Shown here piece after piece: positions 25,944 to 33,903 of a DNA stretch of 64,000 nt. The stretch spans positions 1 through 64,000 of the forward strand of contig NZ_JAFFSU010000037.1 in the NCBI RefSeq assembly GCF_017948455.1. Direction: 5' to 3'. The notes beneath the pieces were generated by a model. That model ran no database searches. It was not told the DNA's origin and was given only the letters and a program-made list of their open reading frames with translations. Position 1 is the first letter of the stretch; each line of letters opens with the position of its first letter. A program made the translations under genes and the position numbers. The DNA comes from Streptomyces sp. GESEQ-4. Its GTDB lineage: Bacteria; Actinomycetota; Actinomycetes; Streptomycetales; Streptomycetaceae.

Positions 25944-27890
25944 TCACTTCTTCCTGTTCTCCCATAGGTCCATGAGCGCGGACATGCCGAACAAGCCGAT
26001 GACGACGGCGCTGCCGCTGAACCACTTCCCGACAGTGGTCTCGGGGCCCGCGAGCAGAGCGCCGCCGAACAGGGCCCCTGTCAGCGCCAGCAGTCCCAGA
26101 GCGAGCACGCGGAACGCGCCGCCCCCTCGCGTGCCCGCACCCGACCGAGCCGACGGCCTCCGGCCGGAGACGCTCCGGCGATGTGCGGCGCGCGGCCGGT
26201 ACTCGGTCGTGGGCGACAGGTACGGGTCCGCCTGCACGACCCGGTCCACCAGATTCCGGGCCTGGGGCCGGCAGTTGGCGCAGCAGGGGATCGAAACGGT
26301 CTGCGGGCCGTCGATGTCGTACCGGCGGACGGTCTCCACCTCGGACGGGCGCACGGACCGGCCGCAGAGTAAGCACAGCCCCGGGACTCCAATGGTCGTC
26401 GGTGCCGTACCGGACGAAGACCGGTCGGCCGCCGCCCGATCGAGCGTGTCGATGTTCTTCCGGATCACCGACCGGCCCTCCTGGCTCACGGCAAGCGGCA
26501 GCAGCCTGTGGTAGCCGGCGAGGGCCGTGTCGAGGTCGCGGGTGGTGTTGGCGTACTCGGTGAACAGCTTGCACGCCGCCATGGCCACCGCGTCGCGGAC
26601 CTGGTCGGTCTCGGGGGCGTGCGGGCGGAGTTCACGCAGCTCACGCAGGCGCGGTTCGATGGTGTCCAGCAGCCGGGACGCCTGCTCGGCGGCACGCCCC
26701 GGCGACCGCTCGCCGCGCTCCACGGTCTCCTTGCAGTCCAGGAGGATGTCGTTGCTCAGCAGCACGGCGAGGTTCTTCTCGACGAGGGTGCGTACGTCGC
26801 CGCTGGCGGCGAGCCCGCGCGCCGACCGCAGGTGTGCGGCGGCCCGGTTGAGGAGGGGGTCGTGGGCGGTGGACACGTCGGCGGAGAGACTGTTCGCGCA
26901 GGCCACCGCGCAGGCGTTGACCGCGCCCGCCACCTCGTCGGCCGCGTCGGCCACCACGGCGTGCTTCTTGCCCAGCACGGCACGCAGCACCTGGACGTCC
27001 GTCTTCGTCTCGGCCAGCAGCGAGTCGGCGGCCCGCTCCAGCGCCGCCGGGTCCGCGCCGGGGCCGGGCAGGGCCTCCGTCCGGTCCCGGATGGCGGCGG
27101 CGAGCGGCGCGGTGACCCGGCGGAGGGCGGCGTCCACAGCGTCTTCGTGTGCCTTCAGGCTCCGCATCAGCGTCACGTGCTGCCGGGCGACCTCCTCGCC
27201 CCCGCGCTGCCGGGCCGCGTCCACCGCGACCTGCGCGTGAAGGTCGAACAGCACCGCCGGCAGGGCCTCCCGGAAGGCGGTGCCGTCCACCGTGCGCAGC
27301 CGGGGGTCGTCGAGTACGCGGATCCGCTCGTCCAGCCACCGCCAGCAGCCGTCGTCCGCCAGCACCAGCCGCCAGTACAGGTAGGCCCGCTCCCACAGCG
27401 TCCGGAGCGTGCCGGCTCCCAGGAACGCCTTCGCCTCAAGCGCCTCGGCGTGGTGGAGGACGGCGAGGTTGTGGACCGCGATGCTGCGGGGGCTCGGCGC
27501 GGGCGGGTCGGCTGAGGCGTCGGCTGAACCGGCCAACCGGGTCCACACCTTCCGGGCCCGCGCCAACTCCGTCCCGTCGGTCTTCGCCAGCGGCCAGAAC
27601 CAGAAGAACTCGTCCACCACCCGCCGTACCGGATCCTCCAGCCGCCGCAACGCCTCCCGTACGGCGATGTGATCGGGCACGGGATCCGGCGCCAGCCACC
27701 GCGCCTCCCCCGCCGACCCGCCGGCCCGTTCGGCCCCCAGCGCCTCGGCCGCGCGCACCTCGGAGACCCGACGCCGCACCGCCCGCGGCGTCGCCGTGAC
27801 CGCCAGCCCGCTGACCCGGAACCCATTGCGCCGGTACAACTCCCGGTCCATGGCGTCCCCGAGCCACGTCGGCACCTCCACCCGAGCCAT
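25944..27890 (-). CDS. Zinc-ribbon membrane protein linked to Hsp70/GrpE
   Basis: I do not recognise this 648-residue protein as a named family. It has a conserved-looking N-terminus (RNGFRVSGLAVTATPRAVRR, residues 21-40), a long helical middle, a zinc-ribbon-like CLLC (506-509) and CCANC (536-540), then two transmembrane helices (about 593-615 and 624-643). ATG 27890 with GAGGGG upstream is preferred to an in-frame ATG at 27920. First gene of a three-gene operon with GrpE-like and Hsp70 proteins, it occupies the place a J-protein might, but no HPD motif is seen. I infer a membrane-tethered co-chaperone or client adaptor. Confidence 0.65.
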   Translation of the reverse strand: MARVEVPTWLGDAMDRELYRRNGFRVSGLAVTATPRAVRRRVSEVRAAEALGAERAGGSAGEARWLAPDPVPDHIAVREALRRLEDPVRRVVDEFFWFWPLAKTDGTELARARKVWTRLAGSADASADPPAPSPRSIAVHNLAVLHHAEALEAKAFLGAGTLRTLWERAYLYWRLVLADDGCWRWLDERIRVLDDPRLRTVDGTAFREALPAVLFDLHAQVAVDAARQRGGEEVARQHVTLMRSLKAHEDAVDAALRRVTAPLAAAIRDRTEALPGPGADPAALERAADSLLAETKTDVQVLRAVLGKKHAVVADAADEVAGAVNACAVACANSLSADVSTAHDPLLNRAAAHLRSARGLAASGDVRTLVEKNLAVLLSNDILLDCKETVERGERSPGRAAEQASRLLDTIEPRLRELRELRPHAPETDQVRDAVAMAACKLFTEYANTTRDLDTALAGYHRLLPLAVSQEGRSVIRKNIDTLDRAAADRSSSGTAPTTIGVPGLCLLCGRSVRPSEVETVRRYDIDGPQTVSIPCCANCRPQARNLVDRVVQADPYLSPTTEYRPRAAHRRSVSGRRPSARSGAGTRGGGAFRVLALGLLALTGALFGGALLAGPETTVGKWFSGSAVVIGLFGMSALMDLWENRKK

Positions 27891-28106
27891 GGGACCCCTC
27901 CGACCGCTGCCCGCCGCCAACGACGACGGCCAGCATCCCGCCGCCCCGTCGGGACCGGTCCCCGATCCACCCCGGCGTCTCCCGTGGGTGCGATCCTCGC
28001 CGAGGGTGACTGCGGCGGGCCGGCTGAGGATCGCGTCGCGACCGGTCGGCCGCGACGCGACTGGAACTCCCGTGGAGGGCCGGGTAGTACGAGCCCCGGC
28101 GAGGTG

Positions 28107-28784
28107 TCAGCCGCTGAAGACGCGTTCGGCGTCGTCGCGGTGGGTGGTGTGGAGCTCCCAGTAGACAGGGGAGATCTCCTCGGGCTTGGCCGTCGGGAAG
28201 CCGGGAATGACCGACGTGCCGATCGAGACGTCGATGGCGACGTGGGCGGCCTGGATGCCGGTGTCGGCCAGTTCCTTGTGGAGGTTGATCACCCAGTTGC
28301 GCAGCGCGGCAGCGGCGGCGTTGACGTTGCCGACCTGCGGCACAGGGTCGACGGATCCGCCCCCGGTGGTGTAGAGCAGGGTGCCGGCGCCTGCCTCGCG
28401 CATCGCGGGCAGGACCGTCCGCGTGGCGGCGATCGCACCGTAGAGCAGGAACTCCATCTCGTGCTGCACGTGCGCCGGTTCGGTCGTGCTCGGAGTGGTC
28501 AGGACGGTCGAGTCGAACCCGCCGACCGGGGAGTATTCCAGGACGTCGATGCCGCCGAACCGTGCGGCGGCGTCCTGGAGCCCCCGGGTGAGCGCGTCGC
28601 GGTCGAGTACGTCGGCGGGGAACGCGGCGGCGGAGATGCCTTCGGCGGTGAGCGTGCCCACAAGGGTGTCGAGCTTGCCGGGGTTGCGTGAGATCAGGGC
28701 GACGTCGAAGCCGCGGGAGCCGAAGGTGCGCGCGATGGCCAGGCCCAGCTGGGGGCCGGCTCCGATGATGGCAATGCTGGTCAC
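28107..28784 (-). CDS. SDR-family protein lacking the YxxxK motif
   Basis: The 225-residue protein has the Rossmann start SIAIIGAGPQLGLAIARTFG and other short-chain dehydrogenase features (FPADVLDRDALTRGL). Where active enzymes show Ser and Tyr-x-x-x-Lys, it reads TTGGGSVDPVPQVGNVNAAA, so the catalytic tyrosine and lysine are missing. It may bind NAD(P) without classic SDR catalysis, or act by another mechanism. It is divergent from a TetR regulator with a shared 139-base control region, suggesting repression by that protein. Confidence 0.82.
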   Translation of the reverse strand: MTSIAIIGAGPQLGLAIARTFGSRGFDVALISRNPGKLDTLVGTLTAEGISAAAFPADVLDRDALTRGLQDAAARFGGIDVLEYSPVGGFDSTVLTTPSTTEPAHVQHEMEFLLYGAIAATRTVLPAMREAGAGTLLYTTGGGSVDPVPQVGNVNAAAAALRNWVINLHKELADTGIQAAHVAIDVSIGTSVIPGFPTAKPEEISPVYWELHTTHRDDAERVFSG

Positions 28785-28796
28785 AGCGATCCTTTC

Positions 28797-28838
28797 GTGC
28801 AGTCAGTCCAGTCAGTCCAGCTCGTACAGTTCGTACAG
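28797..28838. repeat. Short tandem repeats in the SDR leader
   Basis: CAGTCAGTCC-type units repeat (CAGTCAGTCCAGTCAGTCCA core), followed by TCGTACAGT and TCGTACAGG. They lie in the 5' untranslated region of the leftward SDR gene, about 15-55 bases before its start. Confidence 0.6.
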
Positions 28839-28853
28839 GGAGAAACGGAAAGG

Positions 28854-28897
28854 CCTATCCGGTTACCTCCGACACCGTAACACCAAAAATGGATAGG
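28854..28897. promoter_or_regulatory. Operator candidates between SDR and TetR genes
   Basis: Two nested inverted repeats are visible: CCTATCC (28854-28860) with GGATAGG (28891-28897), and inside them GTTAC (28862-28866) with GTAAC (28877-28881). The inner pair has the size and spacing of a TetR-family operator. Confidence 0.55.
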
Positions 28898-28923
28898 GCA
28901 CTCCGATTGATAAGGTGACCGGC

Positions 28924-29613
28924 ATGACCCCCGACCCCCGGCAGCCCGATGCCCAGCCCCTGCGCAGCGACGCCGAGCGCAACCGTGGGCGGATCGTCGC
29001 TGCCGCGCGCACCGTGTTCGAGCGGGACGGTCTGGGTGGGTCGATGGCGTCCGTGGCCCGGGAAGCCGGGGTGGGGATCGCCACTCTCTTCCGGCACTTC
29101 CGCACCAAGGAAGATCTGATCGCCGCCGTCTTCGCCGACCGCATGGACGCGTACGTCGCCGCCGTCCATGACGCTCTCGACGCCCCCGACCCATGGGACG
29201 GCTTCAGCGGGTTCATCGAGGCCATCTGCGCCATGCAGGCCGCCGACCGGGGTTTCGCCGACGTGCTGACCGCGGCCTTCCCCGCCTCCGAGGCCCTGCA
29301 GTCGCGCCACGACGCGGCGTACCACGGCTTCCTGGAACTGATCGGCCGGGCCAAGGACAGCGGGCGCCTGCGGGAGGACTTCGCGAGCCAGGACCTCGTC
29401 CTCCTGCTCATCGCCAACGCCGGCGTCGTCAATTTCGCCGGCGACACCCTCCCGGACGCGTGGCGCCGCCTCGTCGCCCTGATGATCCAGTCATTCGAGG
29501 CCCCCGCTTCGGGTCCGCTGCCGGACCCGCCGGAGGATGACGCCCTCTACGAGGCCATGCGCCGCGCCGGGCAGGCGAACACGTCCTCGCGTGAGCGGAA
29601 GAGCAACGACTGA
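28924..29613 (+). CDS. TetR-family transcriptional regulator
   Basis: The 229-residue repressor has an N-terminal helix-turn-helix (residues ~15-62: NRGRIVAAARTVFERDG, ASVAREAGVGIATLFRHF) and an all-helical ligand domain with a disordered, charged tail. ATG 28924 is chosen; AAGGTG lies 7-8 bases upstream, and an alternative GTG at 28915 is less well placed. It is divergent from the SDR gene, the probable target along with itself. The ligand is unknown. Confidence 0.92.
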   Translation: MTPDPRQPDAQPLRSDAERNRGRIVAAARTVFERDGLGGSMASVAREAGVGIATLFRHFRTKEDLIAAVFADRMDAYVAAVHDALDAPDPWDGFSGFIEAICAMQAADRGFADVLTAAFPASEALQSRHDAAYHGFLELIGRAKDSGRLREDFASQDLVLLLIANAGVVNFAGDTLPDAWRRLVALMIQSFEAPASGPLPDPPEDDALYEAMRRAGQANTSSRERKSND

Positions 29614-29721
29614 CCGCGGCCCGGCATGCGGCGCACGCCGAACCGCGTTCCCCGATCACGTGCAGGTCTCTTCCTGGACGGCCGGGGCGAGCCGAAGGGC
29701 GGCTGACGCATACTGGAGTCA

Positions 29722-29943
29722 ATGACAAAGCCCAGTGCACCGAAGCGGCACCTGCCTACCAGTCCCTTCAAGAAGCCGGTCGCGCCAGCTCCCAAGCACT
29801 TCGCTGTGGGCGACCAGGTCACGCATGACATGTACGGCCTCGGCCGGGTCGTCGGTATCGAGGACGGGATCGCGGCGCTCGTGGACTTCGGTTCGACGCA
29901 AGTGCGGATCCTGAGCCCGTACTCGAAGATGACCAAGCTGTAG
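29722..29943 (+). CDS. Conserved small protein with SH3/CarD-like fold
   Basis: The 73-residue protein has a basic, Pro-rich N-terminus and a compact beta segment: FAVGDQVTHDMYGLGRVVGI, then ALVDFGSTQVRIL. The pattern resembles the small beta barrels of CarD/CdnL-type or KOW-like domains, though too short to assign. TGGAGT precedes the ATG. Its function is unknown. A further small open frame follows at 29980. Confidence 0.7.
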   Translation: MTKPSAPKRHLPTSPFKKPVAPAPKHFAVGDQVTHDMYGLGRVVGIEDGIAALVDFGSTQVRILSPYSKMTKL

Positions 29944-29979
29944 GGCCGCTGTGCCCCGTCACCGTAAGGGAGACCTCTC

Positions 29980-30138
29980 ATCGATCTGACCTCGCTGTTC
30001 TCCGCCCCGGAAGGGGCGGCACCGCGCTCTGCCGTCGCGGCATCGCCGACTCCGGCGACGGACCCCTTCCAGGCACCTGACTTCGGGGAGAACGAGGCTC
30101 TCCTGTTCGACTCGGGGCAAGCCGACTTCGACCAGTGA
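29980..30138 (+). CDS. Possible 52-residue ORF with a non-canonical ATC start
   Basis: After an in-frame TAA at 29965-29967, AAGGGAG sits 7 bases before an ATC codon, from which an open frame runs 52 codons to TGA. Third codon positions are mostly G or C, as in real Streptomyces genes. The product (DLTSLFSAPEG... ending LLFDSGQADFDQ) is acidic and has no cysteine or membrane helix. No ATG, GTG or TTG start is available in frame upstream. It could be a small peptide gene starting at ATC, or a gene remnant. Confidence 0.35.
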   Translation: MDLTSLFSAPEGAAPRSAVAASPTPATDPFQAPDFGENEALLFDSGQADFDQ

Positions 30139-30202
30139 CAGGAACGTCGACTGTTCGGCGACCACCAGCCGGCCGCCTGGCCGCCTTCCCGGACCAGGTT
30201 AC

Positions 30203-30225
30203 TTAGGTTAGGTTTTCCTTACCTA
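30203..30225. promoter_or_regulatory. Iron box upstream of the siderophore-binding lipoprotein
   Basis: TTAGGTTAGG followed by TTTTCCTTACCTA closely matches the DmdR1/IdeR site TTAGGTTAGSCTMACCTAA. It lies 28 bases before the start codon of the siderophore-binding protein, so repression by iron-loaded DmdR is expected. Confidence 0.85.
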
Positions 30226-30253
30226 CTTGGAACGGCTGGAAAGAAGTCCTCTC

Positions 30254-31267
30254 ATGGCCCCCTCCCCCTCCCGTCGCCGCCTCCTCACAGCAGCCGGTGC
30301 GCTCGCCTTCGGGCCTCTGCTCGCCGCCTGCGGCAGTGGGGACTCGAAGGCGAGTGACACCGGGGCGGACAAGGGTGAGCCCTGGTCGTTCAAGGACGAC
30401 CGTGGCCGTACGGTCCGTACCGACGCGACACCGAGGAACATCGTCGCGTTCGTCAGCGCCGCCGCCGCGCTCCACGACTACGGCATCACGTGCACAGGCG
30501 TCTTCGGTCCCACCGAGCCCGTGGCCGGGAAGCCGAATCCGCAGGCCGGTGACATGGACGTGAGTGAGCTGACCAGCCTCGGCACCGCCTGGGGGCAGTT
30601 CAGCGTCGAGAAGTACGCCGCGCTCAAGCCGGACCTGCTGATCAGCAACATGTTCCCGGCGCCGGATCTCTGGTTCGTCCCCGAGGAGAGCCGGGCGAAG
30701 ATCGAGGCCCTCGCACCGACCGTCGGGATCAACGTCGCCCGCACCTCGCTGCTGGACCCGCTGAAGCGGACCGCCGAACTGGCGGGGTCGCTCGGCGCCG
30801 ACCTCAGCGCGAAGAAGGTCACCGACGCCAAGGCCCGCTTCGAGCGGGCCGCCGAGACGCTGCGCGCTGCCGCGCGGGCCAATGGCGGGCTCAAGGTCAT
30901 GGCGATCACCGGGGACACCGAGAACTTCTACGTCGCCGTGCCGGACTCGTACAGCGACCTGAACTACTTCAAGGATCTCGGCGTGGACTTCGTCGAGGGC
31001 AAGAAGTCCGACGAGTGGGGCTTCTGGGAGTTCCTCAGCTGGGAGAACGTCGACAAGTACGACGCCGATCTCATCATGGTCGACAACCGCTCCACCGCGA
31101 TGACCCTCGACCAGCTCGACGCGAAGGCCACCTGGCGCCAGCTCCCCGCGGTCAAGGCCGGCCAGACCACCCCCTGGTCGATGGAGGAGCGCTTCAGCTA
31201 CGCCGGTTTCGCCCCCGTCGTCGAACGCCTCGCCGGCGCCGTGGAGAAGTCGACGAAGGTCACCTGA
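30254..31267 (+). CDS. Siderophore ABC transporter substrate-binding lipoprotein
   Basis: This 337-residue protein captures ferric siderophores outside the membrane for an ABC importer. The N-terminus combines a twin-arginine-like SRRRLLTA with a lipobox ending LAAC (Cys26), so it is probably a Tat-exported lipoprotein. The FecB/PeriBP fold is indicated by RTDATPRNIVAF and ALKPDLLISN. The ATG at 30254 is preferred to a TTG at 30227. No permease or ATPase gene is adjacent, so it must use a transporter encoded elsewhere. The iron box upstream implies induction by iron starvation. Confidence 0.92.
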   Translation: MAPSPSRRRLLTAAGALAFGPLLAACGSGDSKASDTGADKGEPWSFKDDRGRTVRTDATPRNIVAFVSAAAALHDYGITCTGVFGPTEPVAGKPNPQAGDMDVSELTSLGTAWGQFSVEKYAALKPDLLISNMFPAPDLWFVPEESRAKIEALAPTVGINVARTSLLDPLKRTAELAGSLGADLSAKKVTDAKARFERAAETLRAAARANGGLKVMAITGDTENFYVAVPDSYSDLNYFKDLGVDFVEGKKSDEWGFWEFLSWENVDKYDADLIMVDNRSTAMTLDQLDAKATWRQLPAVKAGQTTPWSMEERFSYAGFAPVVERLAGAVEKSTKVT

Positions 31268-31291
31268 CTGACGTCGACGAAGGTCACCTGA
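31249..31291. repeat. 19-bp direct repeat spanning a stop codon
   Basis: GTCGACGAAGGTCACCTGA occurs at 31249-31267, ending in the stop codon of the binding-protein gene, and again at 31273-31291, five bases later. It looks like a recent local duplication of the gene end. Confidence 0.85.
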
Positions 31292-31298
31292 ACCGCGC

Positions 31299-32312
31299 TC
31301 AGCCGCCCAGCGTCCGCGACGGCGGATGCCCGTACCGCTGCCGGTACTGCGCCGCGAACCGGCCCAGGTTGCCGAAGCCCCAGCGGTGGGCGATCTCGGA
31401 GACGGTCGCCGAGCCGTCCCGGGCGGCCGCCATCAGATCCTGATGGGCGCGCTCCAGGCGGACCTGGCGGAGGTAGCCGAGGGGAGTGGTCTCGAGGTGC
31501 CGCCGGAAGGCCTCCTGCAGGGCGCGCGGGCTGACCCGGGCCCTCCTCGCCAGGTCGGCGAGCGTGTGCGGGCGGTCGGGCTCCTCCTCGACCAGGGTCA
31601 TCGCGCGGCGTACGGCGGCGTGCGAGACGGTGCCGGTGCGGCGGGCGTCGACGCCCGGGGTGATCAGGCGCTGGGTGGCGACCAGCAGCCCGGCCGCGGT
31701 CTGCGTCAGCTGCGCGGCGACGAGCGGGTTGGTGCGGGCGATGCCGTCGCCGAGCACCTCGCGGCGGACGGTCTCGGAGATACCGGCCCAGGTGCGGCCG
31801 GCCTCCGGTGAGACGGGACCGCCGAGTGCGAACCGGGCCCGTACCGGGGCGTCCAGGCCCAGCGCGTCGGCCGCGGCCTGCTCCACCGTCTCCTTCGCGA
31901 GCCGCACGGTGACCATCTGCGCGCCGGGCGACCAGTGCACCTGGAAGCTGCGGTACGGATCCAGCACGTAGGTCTCGCCGGGGCCGACGCACGTCTCCTC
32001 ACGGCCCGGCGAACTCACCCTGACCCGGCCGCGGACGACCTCGCACATCAGCAGGTAGGTGCCGAGCGGCTGAGGCCGGATCAGGGTCTCCGCGTAGAGG
32101 TCCGGGGAGCCGTACGACAGTCCGGAGACCGTGATCCCGGGGAAGCCGCTCTCCGCGTACCACGCCGAGAACTCCCGTGGATCGCCCAGGCACTGCAGCT
32201 CGTACGGGCTGTACGCCTGGCTGATGATCTCCCGGATCTCCTCGAGGTCGCCGCTGCGCACGAGGGTGGTCAGCCTGCCCAGTTCGCCGGATACGGCGCT
32301 GAGCGGTGCCAT
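31299..32312 (-). CDS. AraC-family transcriptional regulator
   Basis: The 337-residue regulator has an N-terminal ligand or dimerisation domain (residues ~30-200, AraC-binding-like) and a C-terminal double helix-turn-helix: HTLADLARRARVSPRALQEA and ATVSEIAHRWGFGNLGRFAA. It converges on the siderophore-binding gene with 31 bases between stops. The target and inducer are not evident. An iron-related role would only be guilt by association. Confidence 0.93.
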   Translation of the reverse strand: MAPLSAVSGELGRLTTLVRSGDLEEIREIISQAYSPYELQCLGDPREFSAWYAESGFPGITVSGLSYGSPDLYAETLIRPQPLGTYLLMCEVVRGRVRVSSPGREETCVGPGETYVLDPYRSFQVHWSPGAQMVTVRLAKETVEQAAADALGLDAPVRARFALGGPVSPEAGRTWAGISETVRREVLGDGIARTNPLVAAQLTQTAAGLLVATQRLITPGVDARRTGTVSHAAVRRAMTLVEEEPDRPHTLADLARRARVSPRALQEAFRRHLETTPLGYLRQVRLERAHQDLMAAARDGSATVSEIAHRWGFGNLGRFAAQYRQRYGHPPSRTLGG

Positions 32313-32463
32313 CAGGACAATCTCCCTCTCCCCGCGTTTTCCGGCCGGGGGCCGCGTTTGGCGAGTAGCCGCCCGGACGCTCCGTTAGTAGCGTCGTCCC
32401 TGTCCGTAGTCAAGGCGCCACCGATTCCGCACAGCGGTTTCGGGACAGCCGCGCCGCGCGGAC

Positions 32464-32497
32464 ACCGCCCTGAACCACGGGGGACGTTCAGGGCGGT
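32464..32497. terminator. Stem-loop downstream of corA
   Basis: ACCGCCCTGAAC and GTTCAGGGCGGT form a 12-bp stem around a 10-base loop. It lies about 100 bases past the corA stop and upstream of the AraC gene start, so it probably ends the corA transcript. Confidence 0.6.
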
Positions 32498-32556
32498 TCT
32501 TCGTGGAGGGCCCCGTCGCGCGAGTACACCGCGCACGGGGTTCCTCTCACATCCGG

Positions 32557-32586
32557 GATCGTCCGTGATCGCCCGTGATCGCCCGT
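32557..32586. repeat. Three tandem copies of a 10-bp unit
   Basis: GATCGTCCGT, GATCGCCCGT and GATCGCCCGT are consecutive. They sit immediately downstream of the corA stop codon. Confidence 0.85.
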
Positions 32587-32593
32587 GACGGGT

Positions 32594-33817
32594 CTACAGC
32601 CACCCCTTTCGCTTGAAGCCGCGGTGGGTGACGAAGCAGGCCGTCGCGATGACCGCCATGACGAGCGGGTAGCCGAACTTCCAGTGGAGTTCGGGCATGT
32701 GCTGGAAGTTCATGCCGTAGACGCCGCACACCATCGTCGGTACGGCGATGATCGCGGCCCAGGCGGTGATCTTGCGCATGTCCTCGTTCTGGGCGACGGT
32801 CACCTGCGCGAGATGGGCCTGGAGGATGGAGTCGAGGAGGCCGTCGAAGGCGTGTATCTGCTCGGTGACGCGGGTGAGGTGGTCGGAGACGTCCCTGAAG
32901 TAGGGCCGTATCCCGGGGGCGACCGCGCAGGCCGGGTCGGTCGCGAGCCGGTTCATGGGGCGGTCCAGCGGGACCACCGCCCGCTTGAATTCGAGCAGTT
33001 CGCGCTTGAGCTGGTAGATCCGGCCGGCGTCGCCGCCGCGGCCGTCCTGCGGGGAGAAGACAGCGCTCTCGACGTGGTCGATGTCGTTCTGGAGGGCGTC
33101 GGTGACGGTCAGGTAGTCGTCCACGACATGGTCGGCGATGGCGTGCAGGACGGCCGCCGGACCCTGGGCGAGCTGCCGCGGGTCGGCTTCCAGGTCCTCG
33201 CGCAGCAGGCCGAGGGAGCCGTGGCGGCCGTGGCGCACGGTGACGACGAAGTCGGGGCCCGCGAACACCATGATCTCGCCGGTGTCGACGACCTCGCTGG
33301 TGGCGGTGAGTTCGGCGTGCTCGACGTACGTCACCGTCTTGAAGACGGCGAACAGGACGTCGCCGTACTGCTCGACCTTGGGCCGCTGATGGGCGTGGAC
33401 GGCGTCCTCTACGGCGAGCGGGTGCAGGCCGAACAGGTCGGCGATCCGCGCGAACTCCAACTCGGTGGGCTCGTGCAGACCGAGCCACACAAAGCCGGTG
33501 TGGCTCTGCCGGGCGCGGGGAGGGGAGTGCCGCGAATTCTCGGTTGTCGGCTGCGGCAACGTCGTGGTTGATCGCGCAGTTCCCCGCGCCCCTTTGCGGC
33601 GCTGCAGAGCCGTAGCCGATTCCGCCAGGGTCGCTTTGCGGACCCGGGCGATGGACTCCTCGACCGTGTCTGCTGCCTTCTCGCGGATGCCGTCGCGGTA
33701 GACGACGCAGTTGACCACGGCGGTGCCGAGTGGGGAGCGGGCCGGGTGACTCAGGTCCACGCGTCGCACGCGCCGCGCGAGGCGGGCGACTTTGCGCAGG
33801 CTGTCGGCCATCGACAT
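32594..33817 (-). CDS. corA: CorA-type magnesium/cobalt transporter
   Basis: The 407-residue pentameric divalent-cation channel has a long cytoplasmic funnel, then two C-terminal helices with the signature YGMNF (367-371) between them and a basic tail. ATG 33817 has CGGAGAG upstream. Residues ~75-106 form a low-complexity insertion; its first part (KGARGTARSTT) is the translation of a dispersed Streptomyces repeat at 33564-33594. The rest of the protein is normal, so the insertion seems tolerated in a loop of the cytoplasmic domain. Confidence 0.93.
   Translation of the reverse strand: MSMADSLRKVARLARRVRRVDLSHPARSPLGTAVVNCVVYRDGIREKAADTVEESIARVRKATLAESATALQRRKGARGTARSTTTLPQPTTENSRHSPPRARQSHTGFVWLGLHEPTELEFARIADLFGLHPLAVEDAVHAHQRPKVEQYGDVLFAVFKTVTYVEHAELTATSEVVDTGEIMVFAGPDFVVTVRHGRHGSLGLLREDLEADPRQLAQGPAAVLHAIADHVVDDYLTVTDALQNDIDHVESAVFSPQDGRGGDAGRIYQLKRELLEFKRAVVPLDRPMNRLATDPACAVAPGIRPYFRDVSDHLTRVTEQIHAFDGLLDSILQAHLAQVTVAQNEDMRKITAWAAIIAVPTMVCGVYGMNFQHMPELHWKFGYPLVMAVIATACFVTHRGFKRKGWL
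33564..33594 (-). repeat. Dispersed Streptomyces repeat inside corA
   Basis: The minus strand carries GGGGCGCGGGGAACTGCGCG plus ATCAACCAC, matching the intergenic copies at 55632-55662 and 57513-57543. Here it lies in frame within corA. Confidence 0.8.
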
Positions 33818-33903
33818 GCGGCACTCTCCGGGTCCTCGGTGGATCCGGACAGTGTGCCAGGTGAGGGTAAGAGCACCATGAGGCCGACCCCGGCCCGCGA
33901 CCC

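Noticed and set aside
29959..30165. 68-residue minus-strand frame opposite the candidate ATC ORF
   Set aside because: Codon bias and a well-placed Shine-Dalgarno favour the plus strand.
32313..32593. Magnesium riboswitch near corA
   Set aside because: The region lies downstream of corA, not in its leader; the 86-base gap upstream of corA shows no recognisable riboswitch elements.
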